Shown: positions 44,285 through 54,118, numbered from the stretch's first letter. The stretch is 64,000 nucleotides of DNA from Brevundimonas sp. (GCF_027487935.1 NZ_JAIYCP010000030.1:1-64000), one strand, 5' to 3'. Notes: generated from the letters alone by a model not told the origin. Made by a program: numbers and translations.

Positions 44285-45730
44285 ATGACCGATACCCTCA
44301 CCTCGCCGCAGGACCCGCAGGTCGCGCCCAAACGCCTGTTCATCAAGACCTACGGCTGCCAGATGAATGTCTATGACAGCGAGCGCATGGCCGATGTGCT
44401 GCGCCCGCTGGGCTATGCGACGACGGATACGGCCGAGGGTGCCGATTTCGTCATCCTGAACACCTGCCACATCCGCGAGAAGGCGGCCGAAAAGGTCTAT
44501 TCCGAACTCGGCAAGCTGCGGGCGATGAAGGAAGAACGGTCTGCGGCAGGGCAGGGGGCCATGACCATCGCCGTGGCCGGCTGTGTCGCCCAGGCCGAGG
44601 GCGAGGAGATCATGCGCCGGCAGCCGGCCGTCGATCTGGTGGTCGGCCCGCAGGCCTATCATCAACTGCCCGAACTGCTGACCCGAACCGCACGGGCGCG
44701 GGGCGAGCGGATCGGCGCCGACTTCGCCCCGGTCGACAAATTCGACGCACTGCCGCAGGCCCGTGGCGTCGATGGTCCGACCGCCTTCCTGACCGTGCAG
44801 GAGGGTTGCGACAAATTCTGCACCTTCTGCGTCGTGCCCTATACCCGCGGGGCGGAATGGTCGCGGCCGGTGGCGGCGGTGCTGGCCGAGGCCCGGGAGC
44901 TGGCCGGGAAGGGGGTGCGCGAGGTCACCCTGCTGGGCCAGAACGTCAACGCCTATGACGGCGAGGGGGCCGACGGGGCACCCTCGACCCTGGCGCGGCT
45001 GGCGTATGCGCTGGCGGAAATCCCGGGCATCGACCGGATCCGCTACACGACCAGCCATCCCAACGACATGAGCGACGATCTGATCGCGGCCCATGGCGAG
45101 CTGGAGGCCCTGATGCCCTGGCTGCACCTGCCGGTTCAGTCCGGCTCCGATCGCATCCTGCGGGCGATGAACCGCAAGCATGGACGGGCGAAATACTTCG
45201 AGCTGATTGATCGCGTCCGGTCGGCGCGGCCGGACATCGCCCTGTCGGGGGATTTCATCGTCGGCTTCCCCGGCGAGACCGACGCCGATTTCGAACAGAC
45301 CATGGATCTGGTCCGGCGCGTCCGCTACGCCTCGGCCTTCTCCTTCATGTATTCGCCACGTCCCGGCACCCCCGCCGCCGGCATGGCCGGCCAGGTGCCG
45401 GCCGGGGTTGCGCGCGAACGCCTGCACGCGCTCCAGGCCCTGTTGTGGGAACAGCAGACCGCCTTCAACGTCGCCATGGCCGGACGGACCATGGATGTCC
45501 TGTTCGAGAAGAGGGGCCGTCAGCCCGGCCAGGCCATCGGCCGCTCACCCTGGCTGCAGTCCGTGCATGTCGATGACGCCGATCATCTGATCGGCCGGAT
45601 CGTTCCTGTAGAGATCGAGCACGGCCAGCAGAATTCGCTGAAGGGCCGCCTCGCTGAACCCGGTCGTCCCGCAGCGGCGACGTCTCATTCGGCGGGCGCG
45701 GTGCCGCAAGAGCCTGTCCATGGCGCGTGA
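44285..45730 (+). CDS. miaB: tRNA-2-methylthio-N6-dimethylallyladenosine synthase MiaB
   Basis: 481 residues, radical-SAM methylthiotransferase acting on A37. The N-terminal cluster cysteines lie in [18 protein letters not shown] and AGCVAQAEG. The radical-SAM CxxxCxxC is in [16 protein letters not shown] near 175-185. A TRAM domain follows near 400-460. It overlaps phoH by 11 bp. The last ~25 residues are an Ala/Pro-rich tail. Confidence 0.97.
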   Translation: MTDTLTSPQDPQVAPKRLFIKTYGCQMNVYDSERMADVLRPLGYATTDTAEGADFVILNTCHIREKAAEKVYSELGKLRAMKEERSAAGQGAMTIAVAGCVAQAEGEEIMRRQPAVDLVVGPQAYHQLPELLTRTARARGERIGADFAPVDKFDALPQARGVDGPTAFLTVQEGCDKFCTFCVVPYTRGAEWSRPVAAVLAEARELAGKGVREVTLLGQNVNAYDGEGADGAPSTLARLAYALAEIPGIDRIRYTTSHPNDMSDDLIAAHGELEALMPWLHLPVQSGSDRILRAMNRKHGRAKYFELIDRVRSARPDIALSGDFIVGFPGETDADFEQTMDLVRRVRYASAFSFMYSPRPGTPAAGMAGQVPAGVARERLHALQALLWEQQTAFNVAMAGRTMDVLFEKRGRQPGQAIGRSPWLQSVHVDDADHLIGRIVPVEIEHGQQNSLKGRLAEPGRPAAATSHSAGAVPQEPVHGA

Positions 45731-46715
45731 CAGTGAGTTCCTGGCCCTCGGCGACCTCGCCCTGCGGGCCGTCATCGGCCCCGGCAGCCGTCACCTGGCC
45801 CTGATCGAGGACCGCTTCAAGGTGCTGGTCGAGACCCCCGGTGGCGGCGTTTCGATCAACGGCTCGGCCCGCGACCGGGCCCAGGCCAAACGGGTCATCG
45901 AAACCCTGGCTGACCGCGCCGACACAGGGGCCGAGATCACCGAGGCCGATGTCCGCACGGCCCTGGGGGCGGCCATGGCCCAGCCCCGGGCAGGGCAGGG
46001 GAGTATGGTCCCCGACGCCATCGCCCTGCCGGTCGGCCGACGCGGGGCCATTGCGCCCAAGACGGCGGCCCAGGCCAACTATCTGGCCCTGCTCGCCAGC
46101 CGGGAACTGACCTTCGGTGTCGGTCCGGCCGGGACAGGCAAGACCTTTCTCGCGGCCGCCTACGGCGCCTCCCTGCTGCGACGGGGACAGGTGGACCGGC
46201 TGGTCATCACCCGGCCCGCGGTCGAGGCGGGCGAGAAGCTGGGCTTCCTGCCGGGCGACCTGAATGAAAAGGTCGATCCCTATCTGGCTCCGATCTGGGA
46301 GGCGCTGAACGACATCCTCGGCCCTGATGACGTGCGCCGGCGGCGCGACAAGGGTGAGATCGAGGCGGCACCGATCGCCTTCATGCGGGGCCGTACCCTG
46401 GCCCACGCCTATGTCATCGTCGACGAGGCCCAGAATACCTCGCGGCTGCAGATGAAGATGGTCCTGACCCGGCTGGGTGAGGGCGCGCGCATGGTGGTGA
46501 CCGGCGACCCGTCCCAGGTCGATCTGCTGAATCCGCGGGATTCCGGCCTGAAGCACGCCCTGCGCATCCTTGAGGACGTCAAGGGTGTCGGGGTCCAGCG
46601 GTTCGAGGCCCAGGATGTGGTCCGGCACGCCATGGTCGAGCGGATTGTGCGGGCCTATGACGCCGACGCGGCCAGCCGGCGCCCGGCCGCCGATCTCGAG
46701 GACCCCGACCTGTGA
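45720..46715 (+). CDS. PhoH-family ATPase
   Basis: 331 residues. Walker [10 protein letters not shown] near 136, the surrounding [14 protein letters not shown], then [19 protein letters not shown] with Walker B near 240. PhoH-like proteins occur beside ybeY and act in RNA metabolism; the precise role is not known. It overlaps miaB and ybeY, so the four genes are one transcript. Confidence 0.93.
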   Translation: MARDSEFLALGDLALRAVIGPGSRHLALIEDRFKVLVETPGGGVSINGSARDRAQAKRVIETLADRADTGAEITEADVRTALGAAMAQPRAGQGSMVPDAIALPVGRRGAIAPKTAAQANYLALLASRELTFGVGPAGTGKTFLAAAYGASLLRRGQVDRLVITRPAVEAGEKLGFLPGDLNEKVDPYLAPIWEALNDILGPDDVRRRRDKGEIEAAPIAFMRGRTLAHAYVIVDEAQNTSRLQMKMVLTRLGEGARMVVTGDPSQVDLLNPRDSGLKHALRILEDVKGVGVQRFEAQDVVRHAMVERIVRAYDADAASRRPAADLEDPDL

Positions 46716-47173
46716 TCGAGGTCGAGATCGAGGACGAGGCCTGGACCGTCGCCCTGCCGGATGCGGTCGCCGTGGTAGAGCGGGCGGCCACTGTGGCCCT
46801 GGGGGCGGTCGAGGGCGATGTCGTCGTCCTGCTGACCGACGATGCGGCCATTCACGATCTCAACCTCCGTTTCCGTGACCGGGACCGGCCGACCAATGTC
46901 CTGTCCTTTCCGGCCGCGGAAAGCGCTGCGCCGCATCTGGGCGATCTGGTGCTGGCCCTTGGTGTCTGTGCCGCCGAGGCAGCGGCGCAGGGCAAGAGTC
47001 TGGCGGATCATTTGACGCATTTGACGGTCCACGGCGTGCTTCACCTGCTGGGTCGCGACCATGTCGAAGAGGTCGAGGCCGAGGCGATGGAAGCGGAGGA
47101 GCGAACCCTTCTTGCCAGCCTTGGCGTCGCGGACCCATACAGGCCCCATGACCCTGCTCACGGCAACGCTTGA
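46712..47173 (+). CDS. ybeY: Endoribonuclease YbeY
   Basis: 153 residues, single-strand RNase for 16S rRNA 3' maturation. The H-x3-H-x5-H zinc motif HGVLHLLGRDH is near 110-120, with TNVLSFP in the middle. Starts with GTG overlapping the phoH stop. lnt begins inside its 3' end (26-bp overlap). Confidence 0.95.
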   Translation: MIEVEIEDEAWTVALPDAVAVVERAATVALGAVEGDVVVLLTDDAAIHDLNLRFRDRDRPTNVLSFPAAESAAPHLGDLVLALGVCAAEAAAQGKSLADHLTHLTVHGVLHLLGRDHVEEVEAEAMEAEERTLLASLGVADPYRPHDPAHGNA

Positions 47174-48767
47174 TGATGACGGGCCGCGCGCGCGGCTGAT
47201 CCTGCGCTTCGGCCGGATCGGCCTGGCGCTGGCGGCGGGCGCGGCGACGGCCCTGGCCCATCCGCCGTTCGGCTTCCTGCCGGGCCTGCTCGGCTATGCC
47301 CTGCTGATGTTCCTCGCCGAGCGCGCGACCTCGGTGCGCGGTGCCTTCTGGATGGGCTGGCTCGCCGGCTTCGCCTATTTCTTCATCAGCTGCTGGTGGG
47401 TGGCTGAGGCCTTCCTCATCAATCCGGCCCAGGCCTGGATGGCACCCTTTGCGGCCAGCCTTCTGCCGATCGGCCTCGGCCTGTTCTGGGGCACGGCGAC
47501 GGCCCTTTACCGTCGGTTCCTGCCGGGCGGGGTCAGGCGGGCCCTGTTCTTCGCCGCCCTGTTCTGCCTGCTGGAGTGGCTGCGCGGTCACGTCCTGACC
47601 GGCTTCCCCTGGAACCCGGCGGGTGCCAGCTGGAAGGCCGGCTCGGCAGCGTCACAGTTCGCGGCCGTGGCCGGGGTCTACGGTCTCAGCTTCGTCACCG
47701 TGGCTGCGGCGTCGGCCTTCGGCCCTCTGCTGGGCGCGGGTCCTCGCAAGGAGCGTATCGCGGCGGCGGCGCTGGGTGCCCTCGCCCTCGCGGGTCTGGT
47801 GATCGGCGGGGCGGTGCGATTGGCGCAGGCCAGGCTGGAGCTCACCGCGACCGTGGTTCGCATTGTTCAGGCCGATGTGGACCAGGAATCCAAATGGACG
47901 CCTGAAGCCTATCGCGGCATCGTAGACCGCTACGTCAATCTGACCGCCCGACCGGGCGCAGCCCTGCCCGATCTGATCATCTGGCCCGAGGGTGCCTTGC
48001 CGGCTTCGGCCAACCGGGTATTCGCGCCCGACTCGCCCGAGGCAGCGGCCATCGCCCGCGCGGTTCAGCCCGGTCAGAGCCTGATCATGGGGTTGGGACG
48101 GGGTCTTGCCGATCCCTCGGCGCCCGGGAACGAGCGCTATTTCAACAGCCTGTTCGTGCTGACGGACGAGGGCGGCGACGGGCTCCGGATCAGCGCCGTC
48201 TATGACAAATACCGGCTGGTCCCGTTCGGCGAATTCCTGCCGGCGGGCGGCCTTCTGGGGGCCCTTGGCGCGCGCAGCCTGACCCATATGCCGACCGACT
48301 TCAGCCCGGGCCCCCGTCCGGCGCCCATCGACATTCCGGGTGCGCCGCGGGCGCAACCGCTGATCTGTTACGAGAGCCTCTATCCGGGCTTCACGCCTGC
48401 CGCCGCCGGGCGACCGGAATGGATCGTCAACATCTCCAACGACGCCTGGTTCGGCCGCAGCTCCGGGCCGATCCAGCACCTGAACCTGGCCAGCTACCGG
48501 GCCATCGAGACAGGTTTGCCGGTGGTGCGGTCCACGCCCACAGGCGTCTCCGCCATGATCGATCCCTGGGGGCGGGTGATCGACGATCAGCGGCTGGAGC
48601 CCGGCGAGAGCGGTGTCATCGACGCCCGGCTGCCCAGGCCGACGACGAAGACGCTCTACGGGCGCTTCGGTGACCTGCTGTTCTGGCTGGCTGTGCTGGC
48701 CGGGCTGGCGACCGCCGTGCCGTGGGCCCGGATGCGCGGTCTCCGGCGGGCCGACCCGGCCGGTTGA
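47148..48767 (+). CDS. lnt: Apolipoprotein N-acyltransferase
   Basis: 539 residues; adds the third acyl chain to lipoproteins. About seven N-terminal membrane helices, then a nitrilase-like domain with the catalytic glutamate in IIWPEGALPAS (near 281), lysine in YDKYRLVPFGEFLP (near 354) and cysteine in LICYESLYPG (near 407). The start at MTLLTATL is chosen by alignment with the membrane part; it overlaps ybeY. In many relatives a CorC/TlyC gene separates ybeY from lnt; here it is absent. Confidence 0.95.
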   Translation: MTLLTATLDDDGPRARLILRFGRIGLALAAGAATALAHPPFGFLPGLLGYALLMFLAERATSVRGAFWMGWLAGFAYFFISCWWVAEAFLINPAQAWMAPFAASLLPIGLGLFWGTATALYRRFLPGGVRRALFFAALFCLLEWLRGHVLTGFPWNPAGASWKAGSAASQFAAVAGVYGLSFVTVAAASAFGPLLGAGPRKERIAAAALGALALAGLVIGGAVRLAQARLELTATVVRIVQADVDQESKWTPEAYRGIVDRYVNLTARPGAALPDLIIWPEGALPASANRVFAPDSPEAAAIARAVQPGQSLIMGLGRGLADPSAPGNERYFNSLFVLTDEGGDGLRISAVYDKYRLVPFGEFLPAGGLLGALGARSLTHMPTDFSPGPRPAPIDIPGAPRAQPLICYESLYPGFTPAAAGRPEWIVNISNDAWFGRSSGPIQHLNLASYRAIETGLPVVRSTPTGVSAMIDPWGRVIDDQRLEPGESGVIDARLPRPTTKTLYGRFGDLLFWLAVLAGLATAVPWARMRGLRRADPAG

Positions 48768-48904
48768 TTCGTCCCATGCCGGCAAAATTTCACGCCTAAC
48801 GCGCGCGGCGGGGCCGATTGCTCAACCGTTGCTGTGCGTGGCGAGGCCGTTTTTGCAATTTTTGGTGACACGGACGAATCGCGAGCGCATTCAGGCTCGG
48901 CTCG

Positions 48905-49345
48905 ATGAAACCGAAGGATAAGCGGACGATGGCGAGAGGTAAGGGCGAGGATGGTCCTCATCCCGTAGACCGGCATGTAGGTCGGCGTGTGTGCGAGAAG
49001 CGTCTCGCACTCGGATACAATCAAAGCGATCTGGGTCGGGCCCTCGGCCTGACGTTTCAGCAGATCCAGAAATACGAAAAAGGTGCCAACCGGATTTCGG
49101 CATCCAAACTCTGGGACATCGCAAGGTTCTTCAAGGTCGACATCGGCTATTTCTTCGAAGGCCTGACCGGCGCCCAGATCGCGGGCATGGCCGAGGGCGG
49201 TGGTGATTTCGAGCACGACTTTCCGGCCACCCGCTACACCATCGAGATCAGCCGTCTGGCTCCCCAGCTGTCGACCCGACAGCAGAAGCTGGCCCTGGAG
49301 CTGATCCGCGAATTGGCTGATCGCAGCGAGACGGACGAGGCCTGA
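48905..49345 (+). CDS. XRE-family transcriptional regulator
   Basis: 146 residues. Helix-turn-helix at about 25-80 (RVCEKRLALGYNQSDLGRALG, then FQQIQKYEKGANRISASKLW). The remaining ~65 residues contain acidic and helical stretches. Same subfamily as the product at 42148. An ATG 24 bp downstream (MARGKG) is an alternative start. It is convergent with the toxin-like lipoprotein gene, stop to stop within 20 bp. Confidence 0.87.
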   Translation: MKPKDKRTMARGKGEDGPHPVDRHVGRRVCEKRLALGYNQSDLGRALGLTFQQIQKYEKGANRISASKLWDIARFFKVDIGYFFEGLTGAQIAGMAEGGGDFEHDFPATRYTIEISRLAPQLSTRQQKLALELIRELADRSETDEA

Positions 49346-49364
49346 CCCTCCCCCGATCCGGCGG

Positions 49365-49889
49365 CTATTCCCCCGAAGGCTCCGCCCGTCGTCGCCCGAA
49401 CTCCGGAGCGGCAGCCTTCTGCTCGGCCCAGTAGGCGGCGCCGTCGCGCGGCTTGAACATGGTCTTGGCGATGCCGTCGCGTGATACGACGGCAAAGGTG
49501 TTGGTCGACGCCTGATACAGAAGCACGTCGCCATTGGGGCGCTCCACCCGCTCTGTTCCGGCCGGTGGACGGGTCGTGAAGGCCCGGACCTTGGCCAGAT
49601 AGTCCTCGGCCGTCGCTGCGCCGAAATCGGCGCCGTTTCGCTCGAACAGCCGCGCGGCCTTGGCGTCGACCGTTTCGCGCCGGTTGGCGGTCAGGCCGGG
49701 CTGCGGCCCTTCCCGCGCGACACTCGTGCCCTCCGTTTCGGGGCTGGCCCCGGCCCCGGCCGCCGTGAGCGCTGCCTCCGACCCGTCGCCCGACCGATCC
49801 CGGGTCTCTACGGCCGAGCCGCCATTGCCGCACGCGGTCAGCCCCAAAAACGCCGCCGCAATCCATATCCTGCCCTGCCCGTTCGCCAT
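49365..49889 (-). CDS. Lipoprotein with a C-terminal domain resembling polymorphic RNase toxins
   Basis: 174 residues. Lipobox LTAC (Cys20) after MANGQGRIWIAAAFLG, then a low-complexity Ala/Gly/Glu linker (about 22-75), then a compact domain (about 80-165). That domain has the order FERNGADFGAATAEDYL, RPNGDVLLYQASTNTFAVV and KTMFKPRDGAAYW. The pattern (HG.eFG..t..eY, RPNGD..Y...TN.F.V, T.fKP..g..Y) recalls BECR-fold RNase modules at the ends of CdiA/RHS-type toxins. A good ribosome-binding site (GGGAGAG) precedes the ATG. No adjacent immunity gene was recognised. The similarity is from recalled patterns only; a non-toxic housekeeping role is possible. Confidence 0.6.
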   Translation of the reverse strand: MANGQGRIWIAAAFLGLTACGNGGSAVETRDRSGDGSEAALTAAGAGASPETEGTSVAREGPQPGLTANRRETVDAKAARLFERNGADFGAATAEDYLAKVRAFTTRPPAGTERVERPNGDVLLYQASTNTFAVVSRDGIAKTMFKPRDGAAYWAEQKAAAPEFGRRRAEPSGE

Positions 49890-49942
49890 GATGCTCTCCC
49901 TTGGTTGTGCTGGACGGATATGAAGATAACCACAGGTCATCT

Positions 49943-49957
49943 GTTCGTGCAATGTTC
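49943..49957 (+). promoter_or_regulatory. LexA-type SOS box candidate
   Basis: GTTC-N7-GTTC, the direct-repeat LexA box of alphaproteobacteria. It is about 54 bp upstream of the toxin-like lipoprotein (minus) and 54 bp upstream of coaBC (plus), so it could act on either. About one such 8-base match is expected by chance in a window of this size, though fewer in promoter regions. Confidence 0.45.
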
Positions 49958-50011
49958 CTGATTGCCGGGACCCCTCTCGACGCCGCCCGGTCCCGTCGCT
50001 AGACCGTCGAC

Positions 50012-51238
50012 ATGACCCCAGCCTCGCTGTCCGGACGCAAGATCCTGCTGATCGTCGGCGGCGGAATCGCCGCCTACAAGGCGCTGGAGCTGGTGCGCCT
50101 GCTGAAAAAGGGCGGGGCGGAGGTCATGAGCGTACTGACTGCAGCCGGTGCTGCCTTCGTGACCCCGATGTCCCTGGCCGCCCTGACGGGCCATCCTGTG
50201 CGCAGCGAAATGTTCATGCCGGACGACGAGACGGCCATGGGCCATATCGAGCTGTCGCGCTGGGCCGATCTGGTGGTCGTGGCGCCGGCGACCGCGGGAT
50301 TGATCGCCAAGGCGGCCAACGGAATGGCCGACGACCTGGCCTCGACCACCCTTCTGGCCACCGACAAGCGGGTGCTGCTGGCCCCGGCCATGAATGTGCG
50401 CATGTGGCTGCATCCGGCGGTGCAGGCCAATATGGCGCGGCTGAAGGCCTTTGACGGCTTCCACGGTGTGGCCGTGGTCGGACCCGACGAGGGTGAAATG
50501 GCCTGCGGCGAGTTCGGGCCCGGCCGGATGGCCGAACCGGCGGCGATCCTGGGCGCGATCGAGGCCTTGCTGGCCGGTCCGGACGGGCGTCCCCTGGCCG
50601 GGCGCCGGGCCGTGGTGACCGCCGGTCCAACCTTCGAGCCGATCGATCCGGTGCGGGGCCTGACCAACCGCTCCAGCGGCAAACAGGGCTATGCCATCGC
50701 CGAAGCCTTGGCCCGACTGGGCGCGCAGGTGACGCTGGTGTCCGGCCCTGTCGCCCTGGCTGCGCCGGTCGGCGTCGAGCGGGTGTGGGTCGAGACGGCG
50801 CGGGAGATGCAGGCCGCGGTGGTGGCGGCCCTGCCTGCGGATATTGCCGTGATGAGCGCGGCGGTCGCCGACTGGCGCGTCGACGGCGTCGCCTCGGGCA
50901 AGATCAAGAAGGCTCCGGGCGGTCCGCCGTCCCTGTCCCTGATCGAAAACCCCGACATCCTCGCGGGCATTTCCGCGCCCGGGAAGAAGCGGCCGAAACT
51001 GGTGGTGGGCTTTGCCGCCGAGACGACCGACCTCGAGGCCAATGCCCGCTCCAAGCTGTCGCGCAAGGGCTGCGACTGGATCGTCGGCAATGACGTCTCC
51101 GACGACGTCTTCGGGGCGGACGGCAATACGGTCACCCTGTTCACCCGCACCGGCAGCGCCGAGACCTGGCCGCGCCAGTCCAAGGCCGAGGTGGCGAGAA
51201 AGCTCGCCGCCCGCATCGCCGATCATTTCAAGTCCTGA
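50012..51238 (+). CDS. coaBC: Bifunctional phosphopantothenoylcysteine decarboxylase/synthetase
   Basis: 408 residues. The N-terminal flavin-dependent CoaC part has [44 protein letters not shown] and the substrate-binding [12 protein letters not shown]. The C-terminal CoaB part has [25 protein letters not shown] (quoted in part: [11 protein letters not shown]) and [10 protein letters not shown]. Steps in coenzyme A synthesis. dut follows after 13 bp. Confidence 0.96.
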   Translation: MTPASLSGRKILLIVGGGIAAYKALELVRLLKKGGAEVMSVLTAAGAAFVTPMSLAALTGHPVRSEMFMPDDETAMGHIELSRWADLVVVAPATAGLIAKAANGMADDLASTTLLATDKRVLLAPAMNVRMWLHPAVQANMARLKAFDGFHGVAVVGPDEGEMACGEFGPGRMAEPAAILGAIEALLAGPDGRPLAGRRAVVTAGPTFEPIDPVRGLTNRSSGKQGYAIAEALARLGAQVTLVSGPVALAAPVGVERVWVETAREMQAAVVAALPADIAVMSAAVADWRVDGVASGKIKKAPGGPPSLSLIENPDILAGISAPGKKRPKLVVGFAAETTDLEANARSKLSRKGCDWIVGNDVSDDVFGADGNTVTLFTRTGSAETWPRQSKAEVARKLAARIADHFKS

Positions 51239-51251
51239 GAGCCGCGCCCGC

Positions 51252-51701
51252 ATGACCACCGTCCGCGTCGAACGCCTGCCCCATGCCGAGGGCCTGCCCC
51301 TGCCGGCCTATGAGACCGGCGGCTCGGCCGGGATGGACCTGCGCGCAGCGGTGCCGGAAGACGCGCCGGTGACCCTGGAACCGGGGGCCCGGGCCCTGGT
51401 CCCCACCGGCCTGAAGATCGCCCTGGAGGCCGGTTTTGAAGCCCAGGTGCGGCCGCGCTCGGGTCTGGCGCTGAAGCACGGCCTGACCTGTCTGAATTCA
51501 CCCGGCACGATCGACAGCGACTATCGCGGCGAGGTCGGGGTCATCCTGATCAATCATGGACAGGAGCCGTTCGTGATCCGCCGCGGCGAACGCATCGCCC
51601 AGATGGTGATCGCCCGCCATGCGCAGGCGGCCCTCGTCGAGGTTGCCGCCCTGGACGAGACCGCGCGCGGCACAGGCGGCTTCGGTTCTACGGGGCGCTA
51701 G
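51252..51701 (+). CDS. dut: dUTP diphosphatase
   Basis: 149 residues, trimeric dUTPase. The five motifs are [44 protein letters not shown] and the glycine-rich C-terminal arm [10 protein letters not shown]. It hydrolyses dUTP to dUMP. coaBC-dut is a conserved pair. Convergent with dapB. Confidence 0.97.
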   Translation: MTTVRVERLPHAEGLPLPAYETGGSAGMDLRAAVPEDAPVTLEPGARALVPTGLKIALEAGFEAQVRPRSGLALKHGLTCLNSPGTIDSDYRGEVGVILINHGQEPFVIRRGERIAQMVIARHAQAALVEVAALDETARGTGGFGSTGR

Positions 51702-51718
51702 GGCCCCCGGGTCTCCCG

Positions 51719-52468
51719 TCAGGCCTGACGAAACCCCAGCACATCCTGCATGTCGTAAAGGCCCGGCTTGCGGCTGCGGACCCAGGCGGCGGCGGCGACG
51801 GCACCCTTGGCGAACAGGGACCGGTCGATGGCGGAATGGCTGAGCGTCAGGGTTTCGTCTTCCGAGGCGAACAGCACCGTGTGTTCGCCGATGACGCCGC
51901 CGGCGCGCAGGGAGGCGAAGCCGATCCTGCCGGTTTCCCGCACCCCGGTGATGCCGTCGTAAGGCGCGGAGCGGACGTCGGCCAGGTCGACGTCGCGGCC
52001 GTTGGCGGCGGCCTCACCCAGCATCAGGGCAGTGCCGGACGGCGCATCAGCCTTCCGGCGGTGGTGGGTCTCCAGAACCTCGATGTCCCAGTCGGCCGCA
52101 TCGAGCCGCTGTGCCGCGTGTTCCACCAGCCCGATCAATATGTTGACTCCCAGCGAGAAATTTCCGCTGCGGACGATGGCGATCTTTTCGGCCGCCTCGT
52201 GGATTTCGGCCTCCTGTTCAGCCGTGAGTCCGGTCGAGCCGATGACCAGGCCCGGGCCGCCACGTTCGGCGCAGGTCCGGGCCAGCTCGACCGAGGCGTC
52301 CGGGGTCGAGAAGTCGATGATCACGTCGCACAGCGACAGGTCGGGCATCTCGCCCCGGTCGAAACGGGCCGCGACGACCACGTCCTCGCGCGCGTCCAGA
52401 ACGGTCGAAACCGCCCGGCCCATACGGCCGCGGGCTCCCGAGATGCCGGCGTGAAAGATGGCGCTCAA
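51719..52468 (-). CDS. dapB: 4-hydroxy-tetrahydrodipicolinate reductase
   Basis: 249 residues, lysine and meso-diaminopimelate synthesis. Nucleotide loop GISGARGRMGRAV near residue 8, then the substrate region ETHHRRKADAPSGTAL near 150. GSTGLTAEQ is also present. It is separated from dnaJ by an inverted-repeat element. Confidence 0.96.
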   Translation of the reverse strand: MSAIFHAGISGARGRMGRAVSTVLDAREDVVVAARFDRGEMPDLSLCDVIIDFSTPDASVELARTCAERGGPGLVIGSTGLTAEQEAEIHEAAEKIAIVRSGNFSLGVNILIGLVEHAAQRLDAADWDIEVLETHHRRKADAPSGTALMLGEAAANGRDVDLADVRSAPYDGITGVRETGRIGFASLRAGGVIGEHTVLFASEDETLTLSHSAIDRSLFAKGAVAAAAWVRSRKPGLYDMQDVLGFRQA

Positions 52469-52515
52469 TTCGGACCCCTGTCAGTTCACTCGCATTGTGA
52501 AGCGTTTCTCCACAA

Positions 52516-52653
52516 CCGTCATCCTCGGGCTTGACCCGAGGATCAGATGCGGCGGCGAGCTGTGCGCCGGCCAGGGCCCTCCCGCTGCTGTCCGCCAGAC
52601 GATCGACGGCGGACCTGACGGTCTGGCCCTCGGGTCAAGCCCGAGGGTGACGG
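52516..52653. repeat. Inverted repeat element with CTCGGGCTTGACCCGAG-type ends
   Basis: Left arm 52516-52544 and right arm 52626-52653 are near-perfect inverted copies; each arm is itself partly palindromic (CCTCGGGCTTGACCCGAGG). About 80 bp separate them. A related single hairpin occurs at 62905-62923. Typical of alphaproteobacterial intergenic palindromic repeats; here it fills the gap between dapB and dnaJ. Confidence 0.85.
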
Positions 52654-52656
52654 CGG

Positions 52657-53841
52657 CTACTGCGGTGTGTCCGAGCCCAGAATGTCGGCCCAGAAGCGTT
52701 TGGCCTTGCCGGTGAAGGACGAGTTTCTCGGCGTCTGGCTCTCGCCCAGCGAGGCCGCCAGCTCCTGAAGCAGGGCCTTCTGCTGGGCCGTCAGATCGGT
52801 CGGGGTCTCGACGAACAGCTCGACCACCAGATCGCCGCGGTTCTTGCCGTTGAGATGCGGCATGCCCTTGCCCTTGATCCGGACGGTCTTGCCGGTCTGG
52901 GACCCGGCAGGGACATTGACGGGTGCACGGCAGCGGCCGTCGCAGGCCTCAGAGGTCAGGCAGGGTGCCTCGATCTCGCCGCCGAGGGCCGCCGTCGTCA
53001 TGGGTACGGGCACGGTGACCAGCAGGTCGAGATTGTCCCGTTCGAACAGTTCGTGGGGCGTTACCGAGATGAAGACATAAAGATCGCCGCGCGGGCCGCC
53101 GCGCGTCCCGGCGTCGCCCTCGCCCGACAGGCGGATGCGCGAGCCGTCATCGACTCCGGCCGGGATCTTGAGCTGCAGCTTGCGGTTCTTGCGGACCTGG
53201 CCATGACCGGCGCAGCCGGTGCAGGTGTCCGCAGCCGCCAGGCGCGAGCCCTGACCGCCGCAATGGGGACAGGTCCGCTCGACCTGGAAGAAGCCGTTGG
53301 CCGAGCGCACACGGCCGGCGCCCTGGCAGGTGGAGCAGGTCGTCGCCTTGGCACCCTTGCGGGCTCCGGTGCCCTCGCAGGTTTCGCAGGCGGCGGTGGT
53401 CGGGACCGCGATCTCGACGTCGGAGCCCTTGTAGGCCTGCTCCAGGGTGATCTCGAGGTCGTAGCGCAGGTCCGAGCCGCGGCGCGGACCGTTCTGGCGC
53501 GCCCCGCCGCCGGCGCGGCCGCCGAACACATCGCCGAAGGCGTCGCCGAAGACCTGGGAAAAGATGTCGTTGACGTCGGTGAAGCCCTGGCCCTGGCCGC
53601 CGAACCCGCCGCCGCCGTTGACCCCGTCATGGCCGAACCGGTCATAGGCAGCCCGCTTCTGCTCGTCGGACAGCACCGAATAGGCTGCGGAAATCTCCTT
53701 GAACCGGGCCATGGAGTCCTCGGACCCGCCGTTACGGTCAGGATGGTGCAGCATCGCCAGCTTGTGATAGGCCGACTTCAGCCCGGCGGCGTCGATGGTC
53801 CGCTCGACCCCCAGGACCTCATAATAGTCACGCGTCGCCAT
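52657..53841 (-). CDS. dnaJ: Chaperone protein DnaJ
   Basis: 394 residues. J domain with LHHPDRNGG (HPD at about 32-34), a Gly-rich region (GGGGFGGQGQGF), four CxxCxGxG zinc repeats (CETCEGTG, CSTCQGAG, CPHCGGQG, CTGCAGHG) and a C-terminal substrate domain. Stimulates DnaK ATPase. It follows dnaK on the minus strand across a 277-bp gap that contains a hairpin repeat. Confidence 0.97.
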   Translation of the reverse strand: MATRDYYEVLGVERTIDAAGLKSAYHKLAMLHHPDRNGGSEDSMARFKEISAAYSVLSDEQKRAAYDRFGHDGVNGGGGFGGQGQGFTDVNDIFSQVFGDAFGDVFGGRAGGGARQNGPRRGSDLRYDLEITLEQAYKGSDVEIAVPTTAACETCEGTGARKGAKATTCSTCQGAGRVRSANGFFQVERTCPHCGGQGSRLAAADTCTGCAGHGQVRKNRKLQLKIPAGVDDGSRIRLSGEGDAGTRGGPRGDLYVFISVTPHELFERDNLDLLVTVPVPMTTAALGGEIEAPCLTSEACDGRCRAPVNVPAGSQTGKTVRIKGKGMPHLNGKNRGDLVVELFVETPTDLTAQQKALLQELAASLGESQTPRNSSFTGKAKRFWADILGSDTPQ

Positions 53842-53949
53842 GTGGCGTTCGTCCCCTTACCCTGCCGCCGGTCGACGCCTCTTCCCGGGCGACGGGCCGG
53901 ATCGGCTGATCCGGGCTGACATGGGTGCCCGGTCCGATGATGCAAGCTG

Positions 53950-54109
53950 TCTCCTCCCCGTCGCCCTTTGCGATGGGGAGGGGGACCACGCGCAGCGTGG
54001 TGGAGGGGTTTGGTCCCGTCGCACGAACCTTTTCGGTCCCGCATCCGGAGCGGTTACCCCTCCACCGCTTCGCGGTCCCCCTCCCCATTGCTGCGCAACG
54101 GGGAGGAGA
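53950..54109. repeat. Long stem-loop repeat between dnaK and dnaJ
   Basis: The left arm from 53950 to 54008 and the right arm from 54057 to 54109 are inverted copies sharing TCTCCTCCCCGT, ATGGGGAGGGGGACC and GGTGGAGGGG, with two variable patches that carry their own small hairpins. The loop is about 48 bp. It would form a strong stem in the dnaK-dnaJ transcript and could reduce dnaJ expression relative to dnaK. The composition fits a dispersed intergenic repeat. Confidence 0.9.
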
Positions 54110-54118
54110 CGGAGTGGC

